From positions 1 through 43,688 of the forward strand of contig JAHHRQ010000009.1 in assembly GCA_020025715.1 (NCBI GenBank): 43,688 nucleotides of DNA. Reading direction: 5' to 3'. The DNA comes from Oscillospiraceae bacterium (lineage in GTDB: Bacteria > Bacillota > Clostridia > Oscillospirales > Oscillospiraceae). The position numbers and the translations under genes are program-made. The notes below the pieces were generated by a model. The model was not told the DNA's origin. It did not search any database and saw only the letters and a program-made list of their open reading frames with translations. Positions 39,490-43,688 of this stretch are shown here, one piece after another (positions within the stretch are counted from its first letter, which is position 1; each line of letters starts with the position of its first letter).

Positions 39490-40026
39490 ATGAAATTTTT
39501 GGCTTTGCTGATTACCTCATATCTTGCAGCAGGGGTGCTGGATTTGCTGTCAAAGAGAAATCGCAGCACTACCAAGTCTCTTAATAAGTTTACTGTGAGA
39601 ACCATAATGGATGTGGCGTATATATGTGCAATAGGCGTTGCAATGTGGATAGCTTTCATTGTATTCATACTCCTGTCAGAACCTGAGCGCCTTGACGACG
39701 GACGCTTTATGATGGTTTTTGTTCCCCTTACGGTTATTTGGCTGGGAATAACCTTCTGGGGCATGCTGGCTCCCGTAAAGGGCGTGTGGGACATTGTGGT
39801 TGACGGTGATGATGTAACGGTTATTAAGGCGTTTATTTTTAAACGGCACTGGAAAATTTCCAACATTTCCTATTGCAAGGCGAAAAGGGGCGGCATGAAC
39901 GTTTATGTGGAAGGGCGGAGAAGAAAAGCCTTTTTCATAGACGGCATGACCGATCACTACTCAAACTTTGTAAAACGAATGGAAAAAGAGGGGAAAGAAA
40001 TCCGTTTTCCTGCGGTAAAATCATGA
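39490..40026 (+). CDS. Membrane protein with C-terminal PH-like module
   Basis: 178 aa: three hydrophobic segments (2-20, 38-63, 73-93) and a C-terminal beta-rich domain (99-168: VVDGDDVTVIKAFIFKRHWKIS, NVYVEGRRRKAFFIDG, then a helix). This domain resembles residues 352-420 of the 711-aa protein in strand order and in the pattern of hydrophobic and basic positions. The ATG at 39490 is preferred to a TTG 6 nt upstream; the ribosome binding site is weak. Function unknown. Confidence 0.7.
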   Translation: MKFLALLITSYLAAGVLDLLSKRNRSTTKSLNKFTVRTIMDVAYICAIGVAMWIAFIVFILLSEPERLDDGRFMMVFVPLTVIWLGITFWGMLAPVKGVWDIVVDGDDVTVIKAFIFKRHWKISNISYCKAKRGGMNVYVEGRRRKAFFIDGMTDHYSNFVKRMEKEGKEIRFPAVKS

Positions 40027-40062
40027 ATTTCAATCATATGGACGAAAGAAGGAGAGAGGCAT

Positions 40063-40815
40063 ATGAAAAAGTTCCTGAAAATTTTAGGAATAAGCGCAGC
40101 TGTTGTGGCTGGTGTTTTTGCGGCCTTATTTATTTTAGGATGTATTGCGGGCCCCTCCGAGGATAGGGACAGCGAATTTTATACATACACACCGGAAGAA
40201 ACAAGGGAATATAATCCCTTGCTCCCGCCTTGGGGTATGCCTGATGAAAGTAATATTACAGATTCAATGTATTATGACACTGCGGAAGAAGCCATAGAGC
40301 ACGACAAAACACTGGCAGCAGGCGATGAGGAGCAGAATAAGGACGAAAATATGCTGAACCATGTTACCGAAGTTCTGCACACATGGGAAGGCGATGAATA
40401 TGTTACTCTCTTTTACCGCGCGGAAAATGAGGATAACTCAAAACAGGGCTTGGTGTTTGCAAAGTGCAGAAAAAAGGACTTTGACGGAAAAACAAAATAT
40501 GCTTTTGTAAATTCACAGTATACTATCTCTAAGCCTGACACAAAGTATATTATTCATTTTGAAGAGGATATCGGAGAACTCTTGAGCCTGAGCGATGCAA
40601 TGCAGGATATAAATCCTTCGTATCCCGATACCCGTTTTGTTTACGGATATTCCCATAACAAGAATATCTATTCCCTTGAAGTTGAGGGACAAAAGCCGGA
40701 CGGAATTATCGAACTGGATATGTATGGCAGAACCATGTACTTCTGGTACTTTGATGACCTGAAAAGTGATAAAGCCGGCAGCTCTTTGAGCTATACTGTC
40801 CGCAGAGCAGATTAA
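40063..40815 (+). CDS. Exported or membrane-anchored protein of the hypothetical cluster
   Basis: 250 aa with an N-terminal hydrophobic segment (5-27) ending in ILGC, which could be a lipoprotein site (Cys27) or a simple anchor. The rest is acidic and would lie outside the cell; it has DTAEEAIEHDK near residue 75 and a beta-rich C-terminal half (YVTLFYRAENEDNSKQGLVFAKCRK, RTMYFWYFDD). AGGAGAG precedes the ATG. Unrecognised. Confidence 0.7.
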   Translation: MKKFLKILGISAAVVAGVFAALFILGCIAGPSEDRDSEFYTYTPEETREYNPLLPPWGMPDESNITDSMYYDTAEEAIEHDKTLAAGDEEQNKDENMLNHVTEVLHTWEGDEYVTLFYRAENEDNSKQGLVFAKCRKKDFDGKTKYAFVNSQYTISKPDTKYIIHFEEDIGELLSLSDAMQDINPSYPDTRFVYGYSHNKNIYSLEVEGQKPDGIIELDMYGRTMYFWYFDDLKSDKAGSSLSYTVRRAD

Positions 40816-40838
40816 ATAAGAGCTGTACGCAGCCAAAT

Positions 40839-40876
40839 AAAAAGGGAGCGCATCAATGATGCGCTCCCTTTTATAC
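40839..40876. terminator. Bidirectional terminator after the hypothetical cluster
   Basis: Stem aaaagggagcgcat / atgcgctccctttt with a 5-nt loop. Confidence 0.9.
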
Positions 40877-40878
40877 GT

Positions 40879-42309
40879 TTATTCTTCTTTTTCCTCGGCT
40901 TCTTTTAAATCCTCGGGCAGAACCGCCATAAGGTCCTCCTTACTAGGAGATTCCATTGCAGCCACACGGTTTGACTGGCGCACTATCATATCCTCAAAGA
41001 TGTTTCGCACGTCGCGGCCGTTGCCGAAGTTGTCGTCTCTGTTTTCGTAGAGAGAGTCAAACAGCTCCATTGCCGCTTTTTCCGCCTCTTCTGTCAGCTC
41101 GTAGCTGTTCTTTTTGCATCGGATGCGGAAAATTTCCATAAGCTCCTCACCCTTGTAGTCGGGGAAGTTAAAATATTTATTAAAGCGGGACTGGAGGCCG
41201 GGGTTGGAGCTGAGAAACTTCTCCATAGGCCCTGTGTAGCCTGCAACTATAACCACAAGGTCATCTCGGTTATCCTCCATGGCCTTGAGTATGGTCTCGA
41301 TAGCCTCTCGGCCGAAGTCGTTTTCTCCGCCGGAGGAAAGGGAATAGGCTTCATCTATAAACAGCACTCCGCCCAGAGCGGATTTAATAACATCCTGAGT
41401 TTTAAGGGCAGTCTGACCTACATAGCCTGCCACAAGGCCGGAACGGTCAACCTCCACAAGCTGGCCTTTGCTTAAAACGCCTATGGATGCGTAAAGACCG
41501 CTTATAAGTCTTGCAACGGTGGTTTTGCCGGTGCCGGGGTTTCCTAAGAATACCATGTGGAGAGACATGGGAGGAACAGGCAGTTCGTTTTCCTGCCTCA
41601 GCTTTCTCACCTTCATAAGGTTTACAAGGTTTTTGATGTCCTTTTTCACATCTTCAAGTCCAACAAGGGAATTGAGCTGCTCCATAAGCTCCTCAAAGCT
41701 GGGCTTGGGTTCTTCCTTTTCCTCGCTCTCGGCAGCTTTTTCCTCACCGCCGGAGGTCTGCACCTGAGGGGCATGCTTTTCCTTAAAGCTTGGGTCGGAG
41801 TTTGTGACAAAATCCAGAGCGTTAAGCCCCGCAATGCCTTTCCTTACGCCGGTTGCGTCGCAGATAGCCCCGAGCTTATCCGTACATTCGGTTATAAACT
41901 CGGCCTCTGCATAGCTCACCTCGTCGTCAGTTGCGGCAAGGTACAAAAGAATGTTGGTTAACATTCTTATAAAAGTACGGGAAGTCTGAGTACCTTTTTT
42001 GCCGTCGCTCTCCGCCAGATTCCAGAAGAAGGGGGGAGGCAGAATAATGTCCTGCTCACACACGGCATGGGTCAGGTTCCAGAGAAGCCAGTGAGGCTGG
42101 GGCTGATTTTTGGAATAAATCTGGTTTGCCATGTCCACATGGCGCTCCGTAATGCCGCCGCATCTGCTCCACAGAGACAGGGCGCACTGGGTCACATATT
42201 CGTCCAGCTCCTTTGCAAGTGCTCTGCTTCCGATGCGGTAAAAAGCATCGGTATTTACTGTATAAATTTTATGAAATTCCTCAGGGGAACGGTTCCAGGT
42301 GGTAGGCAT
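40879..42309 (-). CDS. AAA+ ATPase, CbbX/SpoVK-like
   Basis: 476 aa. The N-terminal 180 residues are helical, with a TerB-like patch (NILLYLAATDDEVSYAEAEFI at about 119-139). After an acidic linker (about 181-205) comes one AAA+ module: Walker A GNPGTGKTT (256-264), pore-loop-like GYVGQT (295-300), Walker B VLFIDEA (315-321), and the SRF arginine-finger region (374-376). The module resembles SpoVK (sporulation stage V protein K) and CbbX. The second ATG at 42309 is chosen because AAGGAG lies 9 nt upstream of it but only 3 nt from the ATG at 42315. It has its own strong promoter. Sporulation involvement is possible but unproven. Confidence 0.88.
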   Translation of the reverse strand: MPTTWNRSPEEFHKIYTVNTDAFYRIGSRALAKELDEYVTQCALSLWSRCGGITERHVDMANQIYSKNQPQPHWLLWNLTHAVCEQDIILPPPFFWNLAESDGKKGTQTSRTFIRMLTNILLYLAATDDEVSYAEAEFITECTDKLGAICDATGVRKGIAGLNALDFVTNSDPSFKEKHAPQVQTSGGEEKAAESEEKEEPKPSFEELMEQLNSLVGLEDVKKDIKNLVNLMKVRKLRQENELPVPPMSLHMVFLGNPGTGKTTVARLISGLYASIGVLSKGQLVEVDRSGLVAGYVGQTALKTQDVIKSALGGVLFIDEAYSLSSGGENDFGREAIETILKAMEDNRDDLVVIVAGYTGPMEKFLSSNPGLQSRFNKYFNFPDYKGEELMEIFRIRCKKNSYELTEEAEKAAMELFDSLYENRDDNFGNGRDVRNIFEDMIVRQSNRVAAMESPSKEDLMAVLPEDLKEAEEKEE

Positions 42310-42344
42310 AGTCATACGCTCCTTGCCTTAACAATAATACGCTC

Positions 42345-42373
42345 ATTATAAAAAGAAAATGCGGACAGGTCAA
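42345..42373 (-). promoter_or_regulatory. Promoter of the AAA+ ATPase gene, embedded in the preceding terminator
   Basis: Minus strand -35 TTGACC (42368-42373), 17-bp spacer, -10 TATAAT (42345-42350, perfect). The -35 lies mainly in the loop of the terminator hairpin. Confidence 0.8.
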
Positions 42374-42389
42374 TAGCTGTCCGCATTTT
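42357..42389 (-). terminator. Terminator of the 52-aa protein gene
   Basis: Stem aatgcggacag / ctgtccgcatt followed on the minus strand by TTCTTTTT. It overlaps the next gene's promoter. Confidence 0.8.
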
Positions 42390-42398
42390 AAGACGTAT

Positions 42399-42557
42399 TT
42401 AGTTAAATGGTGCAAAGCGGCTGCCGCCTTTGGGCTGCTTTCCCGGCCGCAGCTTCAAGCCCGCCTTTTCCGCTGCCTGCCGGCCCTGCTTTTCATTTTT
42501 TACCCGCTGCCAGACCTTTTCAAAGTTTTTAAGCTCATTCAGCATTTTTTCGTCCAT
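42399..42557 (-). CDS. Small basic protein, unrecognised
   Basis: 52 aa, from ATG at 42557 with GGAGT (42566-42570) 8 nt upstream to a TAA at 42399-42401. The N-terminal half is helical (MLNELKNFEKVWQRV), the C-terminal half basic and Gly/Pro-rich (KLRPGKQPKGGSRFAPF). A good ribosome binding site and a terminator right after the stop support a real gene. It may bind nucleic acid, but this is a guess from charge only. Confidence 0.7.
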   Translation of the reverse strand: MDEKMLNELKNFEKVWQRVKNEKQGRQAAEKAGLKLRPGKQPKGGSRFAPFN

Positions 42558-42606
42558 TTTCTCTCACTCCAAACCTTTCTCAGTTCTTAACATTCTATGC
42601 TGACTA

Positions 42607-42635
42607 TTGCAAAGAGGTTAAAGATATGAGATAAT
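42607..42635 (+). promoter_or_regulatory. Promoter of rsmE
   Basis: -35 TTGCAA (42607-42612), 17-bp spacer, -10 GATAAT (42630-42635). Confidence 0.65.
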
Positions 42636-42673
42636 AAACCCACTATAAACTGATTTTACGGGATGTGTAATAT

Positions 42674-43405
42674 ATGGCAAGATTTTTTATGGCAGGCACC
42701 AATATTCTGGGCGGCATGGCAATTATGAAAGGCAGAGATGCGGAGCATGTCCGTGTTCTCAGACTCCGTCCGGGCGAGGATATGATAATATGCGACGGCA
42801 AGGGTACCGACTATAAATGCCGTCTTGTTAAGGCCGATAAGGAGCAGGTTGAGGCAGAGGTTATCGAGGTTGTAAAATGCCCCGCAGAGCCTACTGTAAA
42901 GGTCACCGTTCTCTGCGGTCTTCCCAAGGGAGACAAGACGGATTATATTATTCAGAAGTCCGTTGAAGCAGGTGCAGATGAAATTATGTTCTTCCAGTCT
43001 GCAAGATGTGTTGCAAAGCCCCAGAACATGGAAAAGAAGCTGGAGCGCTGGCAGAGAATTGCCGAGGAGGCTGCAAAGCAGTCCGGCAGAGGCATTATCC
43101 CTCAGGTCAGCTGGGCGGGAGATTTTGCGGGGGCTCTGGATGTGGCAATTAAACAGGAGCTTGGCATCTTCCTTTATGAAACCGGAGAGCGGGAGGCTTT
43201 AAGCGACGTGCTGGACGGCAACAGAGAGGTTAAGAGCATTGCCCTTATGACCGGCCCCGAGGGCGGCTTTGAGGAGTTTGAAACCAAGCTTGCAAAAATT
43301 GCAGGGCTTCATATCTGCTCCATGGGTGAGCGTATTCTCCGCTGTGAGACAGCACCCATTGTGGCTCTCACCGCCGCAATGTATGCCACCGGAAATCTTG
43401 CATAA
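42674..43405 (+). CDS. rsmE: 16S rRNA (uracil-1498-N3)-methyltransferase
   Basis: A 243-aa SPOUT-class methyltransferase that methylates U1498 of 16S rRNA using S-adenosylmethionine. The N-terminal PUA-like domain contains EHVRVLRLRPGEDMIICDG. The catalytic domain has VTVLCGLPKGDKTDYIIQKSVEAGADEI, ERWQRIAEEAAKQSGRGIIPQV, LMTGPEGGFEEFE and the knot end MGERILRCETAPIVALTAAMY. The ribosome binding site is weak. In many Firmicutes rsmE follows prmA and dnaJ; here it is separate. Confidence 0.95.
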   Translation: MARFFMAGTNILGGMAIMKGRDAEHVRVLRLRPGEDMIICDGKGTDYKCRLVKADKEQVEAEVIEVVKCPAEPTVKVTVLCGLPKGDKTDYIIQKSVEAGADEIMFFQSARCVAKPQNMEKKLERWQRIAEEAAKQSGRGIIPQVSWAGDFAGALDVAIKQELGIFLYETGEREALSDVLDGNREVKSIALMTGPEGGFEEFETKLAKIAGLHICSMGERILRCETAPIVALTAAMYATGNLA

Positions 43406-43465
43406 GAAAAAGATTGCAATAAAAACGGAGCGTATCAAATGGCTGCGCCCCATAAGGAAGTTTTT

Positions 43466-43511
43466 AAGAAGAGCAGCAGGTGTCGGAATACCGACACCTG
43501 CTGTTCTTCTT
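43466..43511. terminator. Long hairpin terminator between rsmE and the partial gene
   Basis: A 21-bp stem (one G-T pair) with a 4-nt loop: aagaagagcagcaggtgtcgg at 43466-43486 pairs with 43491-43511. It can serve both convergent genes. Confidence 0.8.
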
Positions 43512-43555
43512 TGCTTTCATACACTCGTTTTGCAGTATTTTCCGGAACGGGAGTA

Positions 43556-43688
43556 TTATTCGCTAATAAGCTTAGATAGTTCCTTTTTTGATGTAATCCA
43601 TACGACCTTGGTGTTATATTTTTCCAAGATCTGCTTTATTTCTTTTAGGTTATTCTTCTGAAAAGTATCTGTCCACTTTAAAAGATCA
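43556..43688 (-). CDS. 3' end of an unrecognised gene, cut by the window edge
   Basis: An open frame runs in from the right edge and ends with TAA at 43556-43558, giving the last 43 residues of a protein (for example QKNNLKEIKQILEKYNTK, VVWITSKKELSKLISE). The sequence is Lys/Glu-rich with a helix, a strand and a helix. It is convergent with rsmE and a hairpin follows. Too little remains to assign a family. Confidence 0.6.
   Translation of the reverse strand, partial: DLLKWTDTFQKNNLKEIKQILEKYNTKVVWITSKKELSKLISE

Noticed and set aside
43434..43576. Short plus-strand frame (about 46 aa) after rsmE
   Set aside because: It has a passable ribosome binding site but reads straight through the 21-bp terminator hairpin and shows no protein-like pattern.

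Overview
The window looks like a chromosomal piece of an anaerobic, spore-forming member of the Clostridia, probably in the Oscillospiraceae/Ruminococcaceae range. The placement rests on the forespore sigma factor SigG, the sporulation membrane protein YtvI, an oxygen-sensitive class III ribonucleotide reductase with its radical-SAM activase, an HrcA/CIRCE heat-shock operon, a ribosomal L10 leader and strong AGGAGG ribosome binding sites. Genus is inference only. I found no tRNA, rRNA, insertion sequence, prophage or CRISPR array. Many genes have near-consensus vegetative promoters (TTGACA, 17 bp, TATAAT) and hairpin terminators, so transcription units can be read fairly well.

Layout. 1-1155 (minus): rplJ-rplL with promoter and L10 autoregulatory leader. 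1220-2088 (plus): sigG with a SigF/SigG-type promoter. 2108-5186 (minus): a TAXI-type TRAP transporter. 5308-6900 (plus): HAD phosphatase and plsY. 6941-11205 (minus): trxB, nrdD carrying a fused C-terminal redoxin, and nrdG, preceded by an NrdR box. 11300-11441 (minus): a candidate orphan small RNA. 11568-14326: a DUF378 protein, then an overlapping minus-strand operon of a histidine-phosphatase/GNAT fusion, a metallophosphatase and a DUF1294 protein. 14345-15650 (plus): a PurN-like protein lacking the catalytic residues and a DUF3795 protein. 15651-17862: an unusually short aspartate kinase (minus) and ytvI (plus). 17865-19234 (minus): a DUF1700-like acidic membrane protein pair. 19334-20926 (plus): proS. 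20942-24301 (minus): a DctPQM TRAP transporter with a long leader containing an attenuator-like hairpin. 24413-25444: a YcxB-like protein and a small membrane protein. 25588-30491 (minus): hrcA-grpE-dnaK-dnaJ. 30713-36447: an orphan solute-binding lipoprotein with an extra N-terminal domain, an XRE membrane regulator, an MFS transporter and a glycerophosphodiesterase. 36602-40876 (plus): five unrecognised genes, mostly membrane or surface proteins, behind a short leader peptide. 40879-42557 (minus): a SpoVK/CbbX-like AAA+ ATPase and a 52-aa basic protein. 42607-43511 (plus): rsmE. 43556-43688 (minus): the 3' end of a gene running off the window.

Most of the content is housekeeping (translation, protein folding, dNTP and phospholipid synthesis, solute uptake). 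The least explained parts are the 36.6-40.8 kb cluster, in which two membrane proteins appear to share a PH-like module; the RNR-redoxin fusion next to thioredoxin reductase; the degenerate PurN-like protein; the single-ACT aspartate kinase; a probable AUA start codon at 19225; and several RNA-level elements in the nrdG and dctP leaders and near 11.4 kb.
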